This document shows positions 17,237-25,565 of a stretch of 64,000 bases of DNA, piece after piece. Under the pieces are notes generated by a model. It had not been told where the DNA came from and did not search any database. It saw nothing but the letters and a program-made list of their open reading frames with translations. Each line of letters opens with the position of its first letter. Position 1 is the first letter of the stretch. Made by a program: the position numbers and the translations under genes. This DNA comes from Curtobacterium sp. MCJR17_020 (lineage in GTDB: Bacteria > Actinomycetota > Actinomycetes > Actinomycetales > Microbacteriaceae), in NCBI RefSeq assembly GCF_003234365.2, contig NZ_CP126260.1, positions 1,736,001 through 1,800,000 of the forward strand, in the 5' to 3' direction.

Positions 17237-17500
17237 CTACGCGCCGAAGCGCAGCGCGAGCGGCACGAGCAGCCCGGCCACCCAGACGAGCACCATCACG
17301 AGCGCACCGATCGCGATGAACCGACGGCGACGACGCAGCTTCGGACTCCGCTCCTCGCCCCACATCTGCGCGCGGACCAGCACCCGGTTGGCCTGCTCGA
17401 CGACCTTGCGGACCTCGGGGTCGTCCAGCTCGAGGGCACCGGACCGGGCGTGTTCGGCGATGACCGTGGCTTCGTCGACGGTCAGGTCGTCCTTGCGCAT
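17237..17500 (-). CDS. Small tail-anchored membrane protein
   Basis: An 87-residue protein: an acidic helical N-terminus (MRKDDLTVDEATVIAEHARS) with VVEQANRVLVRAQMWGEE, then a basic stretch RRRRR and one C-terminal membrane helix (FIAIGALVMVLVWVAGLLVP). The topology is that of a C-tail-anchored cytoplasmic protein. The start at 17500 was chosen for GAGGA upstream and because upstream in-frame sequence looks non-coding. No family is recognised. It is divergent from the SDR at 17577. Confidence 0.62.
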   Translation of the reverse strand: MRKDDLTVDEATVIAEHARSGALELDDPEVRKVVEQANRVLVRAQMWGEERSPKLRRRRRFIAIGALVMVLVWVAGLLVPLALRFGA

Positions 17501-17576
17501 GCTCCATCCTCGCACCGGGGCGAGGGGTACGGCTCGTCTGTGCGGGAACGGACCAGCAGGCGCGTACCAAGGACGC

Positions 17577-18539
17577 ATGGGACATCGGTACCGCGGGAAG
17601 ATCGTCGTCGTCACCGGAGCATCGAGCGGCATCGGGAGGGCCGCGGCGCACGAGTTCGCCCGACAGGGTGCCACGCTCGTGCTCGCCGCACGCGGCCACG
17701 ACTCCCTCGAAGCCGCCGCCGCCGAGTGCCGTGCACTCGGGGCCGACGCGGTCGCGATCCCGACGGACGTCGCCGACGAGCACCAGGTCAAGGACCTCAT
17801 CGGCACGGTGACGAGTCGGCACGGTCGCATCGACGTCTTCGTCGGCAATGCCGCGCTGTTCGTCTACGGCCTGTTCGAGCAGACCCCCACCGAGGCGTTC
17901 AAGCGGGTCGTCGACACGAACCTCTACGGCCACCTCAACGCGATCACGCACCTGCTCCCGCACTGGAAGCAGCGCGGCACGGGCACGTACGTGCTCGTCG
18001 GCTCGATCCAGTCGCTGCTGTCAGCGCCGTACCAGTCGGCCTACGTGACGAGCAAGCACGCGGCGCTCGGCCTGGTCGACGTCCTCGGCGACGAGTTCGC
18101 GCACACCGGCATCCGTTTCACCACGCTGCTGCCGTCGACGATCGACACCCCGATCTACCAGAACGGCGCGAACTACACCGGCAAGAACTCGCACCCGCTG
18201 CCGCCGACGGTGTCGGTCGAGCGCGCGGGTCGTGCCGTCGTCACCGCCGCCACACACCCGAAGCGGTACCGCTACGTCGGCCGCATCCAGGCGTCGCTCG
18301 TCCCGCTGCAGTACGTGTTCCCGGGGCTGTTCCACAAGATCACGAAGCCGATGGTCGAGACCTTCGCGCTGCGCGGGAAGGGCGACCCGACCGACGGCAA
18401 CCTCTACGCCCCGGCGGACGCCGACAACGCCACGAACGGCGGCTGGGTCGCGAAGCGACGGCGCGTCACGCGTCCGCTCGTGTGGCTCGGCGCGGCTGCG
18501 GCGGTCGGCGCGGTCGTCCTCAGCCGCACACGGCGCTAG
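17577..18539 (+). CDS. SDR-family oxidoreductase with C-terminal membrane segment
   Basis: A 320-residue short-chain dehydrogenase. NAD(P) binding is shown by TGASSGIGRAAA near residue 13; catalytic Ser lies in LVGSIQSLLSAP and the YxxxK in SAYVTSKHAAL. The usual NNAG is VGNAA here. The region after residue 200 (PTVSVERAGRAVVTAATHPK, YRYVGRIQAS) is typical of SDRs related to the YqjQ/DltE type. A hydrophobic stretch near the C-terminus (PLVWLGAAAAVGAVVLS) ending in RTRR may anchor it to the membrane. ATG 17577 has AAGGA upstream. A repeat/terminator region follows the stop. Confidence 0.86.
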   Translation: MGHRYRGKIVVVTGASSGIGRAAAHEFARQGATLVLAARGHDSLEAAAAECRALGADAVAIPTDVADEHQVKDLIGTVTSRHGRIDVFVGNAALFVYGLFEQTPTEAFKRVVDTNLYGHLNAITHLLPHWKQRGTGTYVLVGSIQSLLSAPYQSAYVTSKHAALGLVDVLGDEFAHTGIRFTTLLPSTIDTPIYQNGANYTGKNSHPLPPTVSVERAGRAVVTAATHPKRYRYVGRIQASLVPLQYVFPGLFHKITKPMVETFALRGKGDPTDGNLYAPADADNATNGGWVAKRRRVTRPLVWLGAAAAVGAVVLSRTRR

Positions 18540-18551
18540 TCCCACCGGAAC

Positions 18552-18628
18552 CGGGCGTACCTGCCGGTAGCGGGCGTACCGACCGGAACCGGGCGTACCT
18601 GCCGTGATCTTCGTGGCAGGTACGCCCG
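18552..18628. terminator. Three 19-nt tandem repeats closed by an inverted copy (bidirectional terminator)
   Basis: CGGGCGTACC starts at 18552, 18571 and 18590, exactly 19 bases apart. The third copy (18590-18603, CGGGCGTACCTGCC) pairs perfectly with 18615-18628 (GGCAGGTACGCCCG) to form a 14-bp stem with an 11-base loop. It lies between convergent genes ending at 18539 and 18672, so it could end both transcripts. The same unit and layout occur at 62359-62420. Confidence 0.75.
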
Positions 18629-18671
18629 TTCTCGTTTGGTACCGCAGACGTTCTGGGAAGGAACGGGCGGC

Positions 18672-19898
18672 TCAGAAGAGCCTCGCGCTCGCGCGGCGCG
18701 CGCCCTCACCGAGCGACTCGAGCTTCGCGGCGGCGATCTGCGGGTGGATGCGGCCGCCCAGGCCGCAGTCGGTGCCGGCGATGACGCGCTCGCGCCCGAC
18801 GACCGAGGCGAACCGCTCGATGCGCTGCGCGACCAGGTCGGGGTGCTCGACGACGTTCGTGGCGTGGCCGACGACACCCGGCACGATGACCTTGCCGTCG
18901 GGCAGGGTGACGTCCTGCCAGACGGTCCACTCGTGCTCGTGGCGGGCGTTCGCGGCCTCGAACGAGTAGGCGCCGGCGTCGATGTCGAGCATGAGGTCGA
19001 CGATGTGGCGGAGTTCGATGTCAGTGGTGTGCGGGCCGTGCCACGAGCCCCAGCACAGGTGGAAGCGGACGCGGCTGGTGTCGAGGCCCCTGAGCGCGTG
19101 GTTGAGCGCCTCGACGCGGATGCGGGTGAAGGCGCGGTAGTCCTCCAGGCTCGGCTCGGGGTTGATCTGGTCCCAGTTCTCGGCGATCGAGGGGTCGTCG
19201 ATCTGCAGCACGAGGCCCGCGTCGAGGATGATCCGGTACTCCTCGCGCAGGGCGTCGGCCCAGGCCCAGATGTGCTCTTCGTCGGTGGCGTAGTACTCGT
19301 TCGCGACCCGGGCCGCGGAGCCGGGGGAGAGCGCCGTGATGAAGCCGTTCTCGGCACCGGCGGCCTCGACCGCGTGCCCGAGGTTGGCGGCGTCGGTGCG
19401 TGCGGCCTCGTGTCCGGTGTAGGCGATCGGGCCGGTCGTGGTGGGGAACGCGGTGGCGTTCTTGCCGGTGCCGATGCCCGACGCCGGGTCGGTGTAGGCC
19501 TCGCGGAAGATCGTCCAGTCGCGACGGTCCGGGAAGCTGGTCAGCTGCACGTTGCCCGGGCTCGAGCGGACCGGCTGCTGCGTGAAGATGTCGGCGTCCG
19601 TGAGCGAGAGTCCGCTGACACGTTGGAACGAGTACCCCCACCACGCGCCGTAGTCGACGCTGTTCGACATCGCCTTGCCGAACTCGCCGTCACCCGGCTG
19701 CGTGATGCCGAGGGCGGTCTGGCGCGCGACGATGTCATCGACGGCCGCGCTCGTCATCGAGCGGACCTCGTCGGTGGTCTCCAACGTGAAGCCGTCGGCG
19801 CCCACGGGGCGGGCGGCGTTCGCGGCGATGAGCTCCGGCGTGCGCGGGAGCGACCCGGCGGTGGTGGCCTGGACGTGGTCGCTGTTCTCGAAGGGCAT
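18672..19898 (-). CDS. MetE-like cobalamin-independent methionine synthase family protein
   Basis: A 408-residue protein that corresponds to the C-terminal catalytic half of cobalamin-independent methionine synthase. Zinc ligands of the family are visible: His280 and Cys282 (in FHLCWGSWHG), Glu314 (SFEAANAR) and Cys378 (GTDCGLGG). Such stand-alone proteins transfer methyl groups to thiols but usually do not accept methyl-folate as full-length MetE does; their donors vary. Start ATG 19898 fits the family N-terminus (TTAGSLPRTPELI). The gene is convergent with an SDR and divergent from the TDT transporter. No SAM or cobalamin riboswitch is visible in the 78 bp before the start. Confidence 0.85.
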   Translation of the reverse strand: MPFENSDHVQATTAGSLPRTPELIAANAARPVGADGFTLETTDEVRSMTSAAVDDIVARQTALGITQPGDGEFGKAMSNSVDYGAWWGYSFQRVSGLSLTDADIFTQQPVRSSPGNVQLTSFPDRRDWTIFREAYTDPASGIGTGKNATAFPTTTGPIAYTGHEAARTDAANLGHAVEAAGAENGFITALSPGSAARVANEYYATDEEHIWAWADALREEYRIILDAGLVLQIDDPSIAENWDQINPEPSLEDYRAFTRIRVEALNHALRGLDTSRVRFHLCWGSWHGPHTTDIELRHIVDLMLDIDAGAYSFEAANARHEHEWTVWQDVTLPDGKVIVPGVVGHATNVVEHPDLVAQRIERFASVVGRERVIAGTDCGLGGRIHPQIAAAKLESLGEGARRASARLF

Positions 19899-19976
19899 CG
19901 GCCCAATGTGCCACGGGCCGCCTCCGAGCCGGGCTCCGTTACGTGGCACGACGCGAGCCGGAGAGAATGGGACCCC

Positions 19977-20984
19977 ATGCCCAGCGCGCGCCCGACTTCC
20001 CGCATCCCGCTCAACACCCTCGCCGCACCGTTCGGCCTGGCCGGCTTCGCGGAGACCTGGTCGTACGCGGCACCCGTCCTCGGATTGCCGCCCGTCGTCC
20101 CGCAGGTGTTCTGGGTGGTCGCGGCGGTGGCGTGGTCGTGGCTGCTCGGCGCGCACGTCCTGCGGGGCGTCCGGGTCGACGAACGCCTGGTCGACCAGCT
20201 CCGCCACCCCGCGCAGGGCCCGATCGCGGCCCTGGTTCCCGCGACGGCGATGCTCCTCGGCGTCGACCTCGCGCGGTTCTGGGAGATCGGGGGGCAGGTC
20301 CTCGTGTTGCTCGCGGTGGCGGTCGCTGCCGGGTTCGCGGCGTGGTTGCTGAGCACGTGGTTCGAGGGGCGCCTGACCCTGGAGGCCGTGCACGGCGGCT
20401 ACCTGCTGCCGACGGTCGCCGCGGCCCTCGTCGCCGCCGTCGCCACGCACGAGGTCGGTGTGGTCTGGCTGTCCTGGGCGTGCTTCGGCGTCGGCGTGTT
20501 CTTCTGGGGCGTGATGACCGGACTGCTCCTCATCCGGCTGTCGTTCCGCCCCGCACTGCCCGACCCGCTCGTCCCCACGATGGCGATCCTCGTGGCTCCG
20601 CCCGCGGTGGCGACGGTGTCCCTGTTCGCGCTCACCGACGACGCCCGAACCCTGCCCGTGCAGGCGATCGCGGGCCTCGGTGTCCTCATGCTCCTCGTGC
20701 AGCTCGCCCTGCTGCCCCGGTACGTCCGGCTCGGGTTCTCGCTCGGGTTCTGGTCGTTCGTGTTCCCGGCTGCGGCGGTCGCGACGGCGGCGATCGAGTG
20801 GTTCCGGGTGCTCGACCTGCCGGTGGCGTGGGTGCCCACGACCGTGCTGCTCGTGCTGCTCAACGTGCTCGTGCTCGTGGTCGGGGTGCGGTCCCTGAGC
20901 CTGGCCGCGCGGCACCTGCTCGGGCAGGCCGAGTCGGTGCTGCACGCCGCCGACGACGAGGACGCGGCACCCGCGACGCACTGA
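19977..20984 (+). CDS. TDT/TehA-SLAC1-family transporter
   Basis: A 335-residue integral membrane protein with about ten hydrophobic segments, of the tellurite-resistance/dicarboxylate transporter (TDT, SLAC1) family. The start RIPLNTLAAPFGLAGFAETW is typical, as are GYLLPTVAAALVAAVATHEV and LGFWSFVFPAAAVATA. Family members move anions such as sulfite, dicarboxylates or chloride; the substrate here is unknown, though sulfite export would suit the sulfur-type enzymes in the window. ATG 19977 has a weak GAGAGA site. A long hairpin follows the stop. Confidence 0.82.
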   Translation: MPSARPTSRIPLNTLAAPFGLAGFAETWSYAAPVLGLPPVVPQVFWVVAAVAWSWLLGAHVLRGVRVDERLVDQLRHPAQGPIAALVPATAMLLGVDLARFWEIGGQVLVLLAVAVAAGFAAWLLSTWFEGRLTLEAVHGGYLLPTVAAALVAAVATHEVGVVWLSWACFGVGVFFWGVMTGLLLIRLSFRPALPDPLVPTMAILVAPPAVATVSLFALTDDARTLPVQAIAGLGVLMLLVQLALLPRYVRLGFSLGFWSFVFPAAAVATAAIEWFRVLDLPVAWVPTTVLLVLLNVLVLVVGVRSLSLAARHLLGQAESVLHAADDEDAAPATH

Positions 20985-21030
20985 CGCGGCGCTGACGGTG
21001 ATGCGGAGCCGACGGTGTCGCGGTGCGTCA

Positions 21031-21090
21031 GCACCCGTTCTGCGACGAACCACGCGTCGAACGACTCGTGGCTCGTCGCGGAACGGGTGC
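21031..21090. terminator. Long hairpin between convergent genes
   Basis: Bases 21031-21054 and 21067-21090 are inverted repeats that match at 22 of 24 positions, with a 12-base loop. The arm begins GCACCCGTTC and the other ends GAACGGGTGC. It lies between stops at 20984 and 21114 of convergent genes, as expected of a bidirectional terminator, although no T-run follows. Confidence 0.7.
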
Positions 21091-21113
21091 GCGGTGCGAC
21101 GGATCCGCGCGGG

Positions 21114-22136
21114 TCAGGCGCTGACGGTCTCGTCCGCCGTGAGCACCGGGGCGATCGTCCCCGTCCGGGCGCTTTCGTACGCCGCCAGGATCATGCCGAG
21201 CACCGCGATGCCCTCGCGCTCCGTGTGGATCGGTCGCGTGCCGTCGCGCAGGCACGCCCCGAACGCGCCGATCTCGGCTGCGAAGGTGTCGACCTCGTCG
21301 AAGGTGACCGACTCGCTCGTGCCGTCCCGCAGGTCCCACCGCAGCGTCGTGCCGTCGCTCGTCAGGGCGCCGTGTTCGCCGACGACGCTGAACCGCTCGG
21401 TGCCGGCGGCCGGGTCGTACGCCCAGCTCGTCACGAGCTGGCCCACGGCGCCGTTGTCGAAGCGGAACAGGGCCTGTGCCGAATCCTCACCCTCCATGAA
21501 CGCCAGCCGGTGCGTGGAGAGCATCGCGGTGGCCTGCACGGGGACGCCACCGGCCAGGTGCATGAGCAGGTAGCTCGGGTGGTACCCGGTGTCGATGAGC
21601 TCACCGCCGCCGCTCGTCGACGCGTGGGCACGCCACCCCATGTTCGACGGGTCGAACTCGTTGCGGAACGAGTCGGTGGTGCGGACCTCGTAGACCGTGC
21701 CGAGCGCCCCGCCGTCGATGAGTTCCTTGGCCTTGGCGACCGCGGGCATGAACAGCTGGTTGTGCGCGCACATCAGGGTGATGCCGGACTCGGACACCGC
21801 GCGCTGCACGTCGGCGGCCTCGTCGGGGCTCAGGCACAGCGGCTTCTCGCACAGCACGTGCTTGCCCGCCTTCGCCGCGGCGACGATCGCGTCGCGGTGC
21901 AGGTGGTGCGGCAGGCAGATGTCGACGGCGTCGATGTCCGCCTGCTCGAGCATCGCGAGGTAGTCGGTGAAGAACGGGACGCCGAGCTCCGCCCCGCGTT
22001 CCTCGGCCGTGGCCGCGAACGCGTCGGCGACCGCGGCGATGCGGATCGTGTCGGGGTGCTCGGCGTAGCCGGCGATGTGCGCGGACGCGATGCCGCCCCC
22101 GCCGATGAGGCCGACGCGGATGATGTCGCTGGACAT
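21114..22136 (-). CDS. Gfo/Idh/MocA-family oxidoreductase
   Basis: A 340-residue NAD(P)-dependent dehydrogenase. The Rossmann motif VGLIGGGGIASAHIAGY is at the N-terminus; the family signature EKPLCLSPDEA (lysine of the EKP motif) follows at about residue 97, and the C-terminal sandwich domain includes GGGELIDTGYHPSYLLMHL with the catalytic histidine. Such enzymes oxidise or epimerise sugars, inositols and similar polyols. ATG 22136 is preceded by AGGAG. It is the last gene of the operon 26564-21114 with a second Gfo/Idh/MocA enzyme and a sugar importer, so it probably acts on the imported sugar. Confidence 0.9.
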   Translation of the reverse strand: MSSDIIRVGLIGGGGIASAHIAGYAEHPDTIRIAAVADAFAATAEERGAELGVPFFTDYLAMLEQADIDAVDICLPHHLHRDAIVAAAKAGKHVLCEKPLCLSPDEAADVQRAVSESGITLMCAHNQLFMPAVAKAKELIDGGALGTVYEVRTTDSFRNEFDPSNMGWRAHASTSGGGELIDTGYHPSYLLMHLAGGVPVQATAMLSTHRLAFMEGEDSAQALFRFDNGAVGQLVTSWAYDPAAGTERFSVVGEHGALTSDGTTLRWDLRDGTSESVTFDEVDTFAAEIGAFGACLRDGTRPIHTEREGIAVLGMILAAYESARTGTIAPVLTADETVSA

Positions 22137-22180
22137 GGTGGCTCCTGTGGTTGGTTCGAGGTGCTGGACTGCTGGGGCGG

Positions 22181-23185
22181 TCAGGCGGGTGCGCCGACGA
22201 GGGCGTCGCTGGTGGCGGACTGGCCCGCGGCGTCGTTCGCGGCGACCACCAGGCGGGTGAGCTCGACGGCGCGGGCGAGGTTGTCGTCGGCACGCGTGTC
22301 GGCGGCGATGTGGTCCACCCACTGACCGAACGCGTCCTGGGCGTCGGCGGGGACGTCGAGGGTGACCGGCTCGTCGCCGTAGGCCGGTCCGCCGGCGGTG
22401 AGCCGGGCCTCCTGGTCGGAGTACGCGAGCCAGCCCCGGGTGCCCGCCACGTCGATCGTGAACGGCGTGCCCGCGACGAAGCCGGCCTCGATGACGCCGA
22501 TCGCCTGCGATGCGTAGCCGACGGTGACCACCGCGTGGTCCTCGACCGCGCGGCCGGTGTAGGAGCGGTAGACGGCCTCGACCGTGTCGGGGCGGGCACC
22601 GAGGAACAGCTGCGTCAGGTAGACGGGGTGGCAGCCGAGGTCGGTGAGGGCGCCGCCGATCGCCGTCGCCGGGTCGAAGAAGCGCTCCGGCAGCCACGGT
22701 GCGACGGCACCGTCGTGCGAGAGCCGGACGCGGGAGTACGTGACGTCGCCGAGGCGGCCTGCGTCGAGCTCGCGCCGGATCGCGGCCGTGTAGCCGTGGG
22801 AGAGCCGCGGGAGCGAGACCACGAGCTTGACCCCGGCGGCGTCGCAGGCGGCGATGACCGCGTCGCACTCCTCGACGGTGGGGGCGAGGAGCTTCTCGGT
22901 GAAGACGTGCTTGCCGGCCGCTGCTGCGCGCTCGATCACGTCGCGGTGGACGTCGGTCGAGGTCGTGATCGTGACGGCGTCGACGTCGGTGCGGGCGAGC
23001 AACGCATCGAGGTCGTCGGTGTACTCGACACCGAACCGTTCGGCGCCGGCTCGGCCGCGGTCGGTGTCGTCGTCCCAGACGGCCACGAGCTCGGTGCCGG
23101 GGTGGTCGACGGTCTGCTGTGCGTAGTCGCCGGCGTGGACGTGCCAGAAGCCGAGGACGGCGACGCGCAAGGGGGTGGAGGGCAT
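22181..23185 (-). CDS. Gfo/Idh/MocA-family oxidoreductase
   Basis: A 334-residue dehydrogenase of the same superfamily as its neighbour but divergent in sequence. It starts with VAVLGFWHVHAGDYAQQ, which replaces the classic GxGxxG, an atypical nucleotide loop seen in some family branches. The signature EKLLAPTVEEC replaces EKP, and the C-terminal domain has GGALTDLGCHPVYLTQLFL with the catalytic histidine. Probably a sugar or inositol dehydrogenase in a pathway fed by the importer upstream. Start 23185 has AAAGGAA about ten bases upstream. Because the cofactor loop is unusual, activity should not be assumed identical to the neighbour. Confidence 0.86.
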   Translation of the reverse strand: MPSTPLRVAVLGFWHVHAGDYAQQTVDHPGTELVAVWDDDTDRGRAGAERFGVEYTDDLDALLARTDVDAVTITTSTDVHRDVIERAAAAGKHVFTEKLLAPTVEECDAVIAACDAAGVKLVVSLPRLSHGYTAAIRRELDAGRLGDVTYSRVRLSHDGAVAPWLPERFFDPATAIGGALTDLGCHPVYLTQLFLGARPDTVEAVYRSYTGRAVEDHAVVTVGYASQAIGVIEAGFVAGTPFTIDVAGTRGWLAYSDQEARLTAGGPAYGDEPVTLDVPADAQDAFGQWVDHIAADTRADDNLARAVELTRLVVAANDAAGQSATSDALVGAPA

Positions 23186-23229
23186 GTGTCGGTGGTTCCT
23201 TTCGTGGGGGACGACCAGAGCGTTCCCGC

Positions 23230-24621
23230 TCAGATCCGGACCTTGTCGTAGTCCTTCGGCAACGTGAACGGCGAGTAGGTCTGCATCATCGGGTCGACGC
23301 GGTTCTGCGCCCGCTCGACGGCTTCCTGCGGACTCGCGGTGCCGAGCAGGACACTCGACCGCGCGTCCGCGAGGGAGTCCCACCACGCGCCGCCGACGGG
23401 CAACGGCGGGCGGCAGGTGGACGCGCCGATCGACTCGGTGAAGAAGCGGATCGACTTCGCGGAGCCCTTCGGGTCCTTCAGCGCCGCGATGTTCGACGGC
23501 ACGCTGGTGGCCGGCACCATGTAGGTCTCCTGGCCCTGCTTGCTCGTGAAGTACTTCATGAGCTCCCACACGGCCTTGTTCTTCTTCGAGCCCTTCGGCA
23601 CGCACAGCGCGAAGCCACCGGACCACGTGTACTTGTCGCCGCCGTCCTGCTGGGTCGGCAGGTACGCGGTGCCCCAGTCGAGGTCCTTCGGGCCGTAGTT
23701 GTCGAAGGTCTGGATGGTGGAGGGGACGCTGACCATGAACGCCATCCGGTCCGCCATGAACGCGGTCTGTCCCGGCGGGTGCCCGGTCGGCTCGTAGGTG
23801 GCGATGAAGGTGTCGGCGTCCTTGTAGCCGTACCGCTTCGCCCAGTCCTCGTAGAACTCGAAGATGCTGCGGACGCTCTTCGAGTCCATCGTCATCTTCG
23901 AGTCCTGCTGGTCGAAGTACGACGCACCGAGGCCGAGCCCCCACGTGAACGGCCAGCCTTCGCCGTACCAGGGGAGCAGTCCCATGTGGGTGTAGTCGCC
24001 ACCGGACTTCTTCGTGATGCGTTCGCTGACGTCCCACATCCGGTCCATGCTCACCGGGCCGTTGTGCTCCCAGTCGAACTCGTCGGGGTCGATCCCGGCG
24101 CCGGTCAGCATCTTCCGGTTCACGAACATGCCGCGGGCGTCGGTGTCGTGGGGCAGGCCGTAGGTCTTGCCCTGGTAGCTGACCTCGCCGATCGTGAACC
24201 CGAGCCACTGCGCCAGGACCTCGTCCTTCGGCTGGTCCTCGAACTCCTCGATCATGTCGTCGATCGGTTCGATGAGCCCGATCGCCGCGTACTGCGCCGC
24301 ACTGAACCGGTCGAGGAGCCACAGGTCGGGGGCGGTGCCGCCGCGCACGGCCGTGATGATGCTCGTGGCGTCGCCGGTGCCCTGCGACGGGACGACGTTC
24401 ACCTTGACGTCGACCTCGGGGTGGACCTTGTTGAAGTCCTTGATCACCTTCGTCTGGAACGGCACGAACGTGCCGGTGACACCCCAGATCGTGACCTGGT
24501 TCGGGTTGCTCCGGCCGCTCGAGCCGGAGGCGCACGATGCTGCGAGGAGTGCGAGCGCCCCCGCACCGCCGGTCGCGGCCGCACCGCGCAGGAACGTTCG
24601 TCGGTCGAATGCGCTGCTCAC
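23230..24621 (-). CDS. Sugar-type (family 1) ABC substrate-binding protein with Tat-like lipoprotein signal
   Basis: A 463-residue extracellular solute-binding protein of the sugar-importer class. The N-terminus contains DRRTFLRGAAA, a twin-arginine-like motif, then a hydrophobic stretch and LAASC with the lipidated cysteine at residue 30, so it may be exported folded. The mature protein starts with an NQVTIWGVTGTFVPFQTKVI strand and has GGTAPDLWLLDRFSAAQYAA and WPFTWGLGLGASYFD. GTG 24621 overlaps the stop of the permease upstream by 4 bp. Together with the two permeases at 24618 and 25566 it forms an importer; an ATPase gene is not next to it and is probably shared (MsiK-type). Confidence 0.9.
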   Translation of the reverse strand: MSSAFDRRTFLRGAAATGGAGALALLAASCASGSSGRSNPNQVTIWGVTGTFVPFQTKVIKDFNKVHPEVDVKVNVVPSQGTGDATSIITAVRGGTAPDLWLLDRFSAAQYAAIGLIEPIDDMIEEFEDQPKDEVLAQWLGFTIGEVSYQGKTYGLPHDTDARGMFVNRKMLTGAGIDPDEFDWEHNGPVSMDRMWDVSERITKKSGGDYTHMGLLPWYGEGWPFTWGLGLGASYFDQQDSKMTMDSKSVRSIFEFYEDWAKRYGYKDADTFIATYEPTGHPPGQTAFMADRMAFMVSVPSTIQTFDNYGPKDLDWGTAYLPTQQDGGDKYTWSGGFALCVPKGSKKNKAVWELMKYFTSKQGQETYMVPATSVPSNIAALKDPKGSAKSIRFFTESIGASTCRPPLPVGGAWWDSLADARSSVLLGTASPQEAVERAQNRVDPMMQTYSPFTLPKDYDKVRI

Positions 24622-25562
24622 TTGAAGCTCCCGATCTGGACGCCCTTGATGAACGTCCGCTGGAACACGAAGAACAGGACCACGAGCGGCAGGATGATGA
24701 GCACCGATGCCGCCATCAGCTGGTTGAACTGGAAGTCCTGCGAGTTGTTGAGGCGGAAGATCTGCAGCCCGATGGACAGCGTCTGCACGTTCTCGTCCTG
24801 CAGGTAGATGAGCGGCCCGAGGAAGTCGTTCCATGCACCCACCGCCGCGAAGATCCCGACCGTGACGAGCGCCGCCTTGGCCTGCGGGAACACGATGCGC
24901 CAGAGGATGCCCCACTCGGAGGCGCCGTCCATCCGCGCTGCGTTGAGCAGGTCCTTCGGGATCTGCAGCAGGAACTGCCGGAGCAGGAACACGTAGAACG
25001 CGGACCCGAACAGACTCGGCACGATGAGGGGCAGGAAGGTGTTGATCCAGCCGAGTCGGGCGTACAGGTCGAACATCGGGATGAGCGTGACGGGGAACGG
25101 GATGAACAGCGTGGCGAGCACGACGTAGAACACCTTGTCGCGGCCGCGCCACTCGAGGCACGAGAACCCGTACGCGATCACGAGGTTCGAGACCATCGAG
25201 AAGAGCGTCACGCAGACCGTGATGATGAGCGTGTTCCGGAAGAACGTGAAGAACGGCATCGCGTCGATCGCCTTGCCGAAGTTCGACCAGTCGAGCCACT
25301 GCGGGAACCAGGTGGGCGGGAAGGCACCGAGTTCGGAGTTGCCCTTCAGCGCCGAGATGACCATCCAGTAGATGGGGATGAGGAACAGCAGGCTCATCGC
25401 GATGAGGAGCACGCGGGCGAGGACGGACGACCACGGTGAGCGGATCGAGCCGTCGGCGTTCCGGGATCGGTCGTCGGCACCCTTGCGACCGCGGGGCCGG
25501 ACGGACTCGATCGACGAGGTGACCGTGTCGCGGTCCGGGTGTCGTTCAGTGCGCAGTGTCAT
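24618..25562 (-). CDS. MalG-type carbohydrate ABC permease
   Basis: A 314-residue membrane permease of the carbohydrate importer class. Features are the N-terminal helix ARVLLIAMSLLFLIPIYWMV, FFRNTLIITVCVTLFSMVSN, and the EAA-type ATPase-contact loop around LLNAARMDGASEWGILWRIV followed by FPQAKAALVTVGIFAAVGAW. The C-terminus ends FQRTFIKGVQIGSFK, typical of MalG-like proteins. It begins three bases after the stop of the MalF-type gene and overlaps the binding-protein start, so the three are one operon. A polar N-terminal stretch of about 45 residues precedes the first helix. Confidence 0.92.
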   Translation of the reverse strand: MTLRTERHPDRDTVTSSIESVRPRGRKGADDRSRNADGSIRSPWSSVLARVLLIAMSLLFLIPIYWMVISALKGNSELGAFPPTWFPQWLDWSNFGKAIDAMPFFTFFRNTLIITVCVTLFSMVSNLVIAYGFSCLEWRGRDKVFYVVLATLFIPFPVTLIPMFDLYARLGWINTFLPLIVPSLFGSAFYVFLLRQFLLQIPKDLLNAARMDGASEWGILWRIVFPQAKAALVTVGIFAAVGAWNDFLGPLIYLQDENVQTLSIGLQIFRLNNSQDFQFNQLMAASVLIILPLVVLFFVFQRTFIKGVQIGSFK

Positions 25563-25565
25563 CGG

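Noticed and set aside
18552..18628. Possible CRISPR array (three short repeats with constant spacing)
   Set aside because: The repeats are 10-14 nt with 9-nt gaps that are themselves similar, not unique spacers of 30 nt or more. There are no cas genes.
19899..19976. SAM or cobalamin riboswitch ahead of the MetE-like gene
   Set aside because: The gap to the divergent gene is only 78 bp, with no B12-box or SAM-riboswitch core; too short for either.
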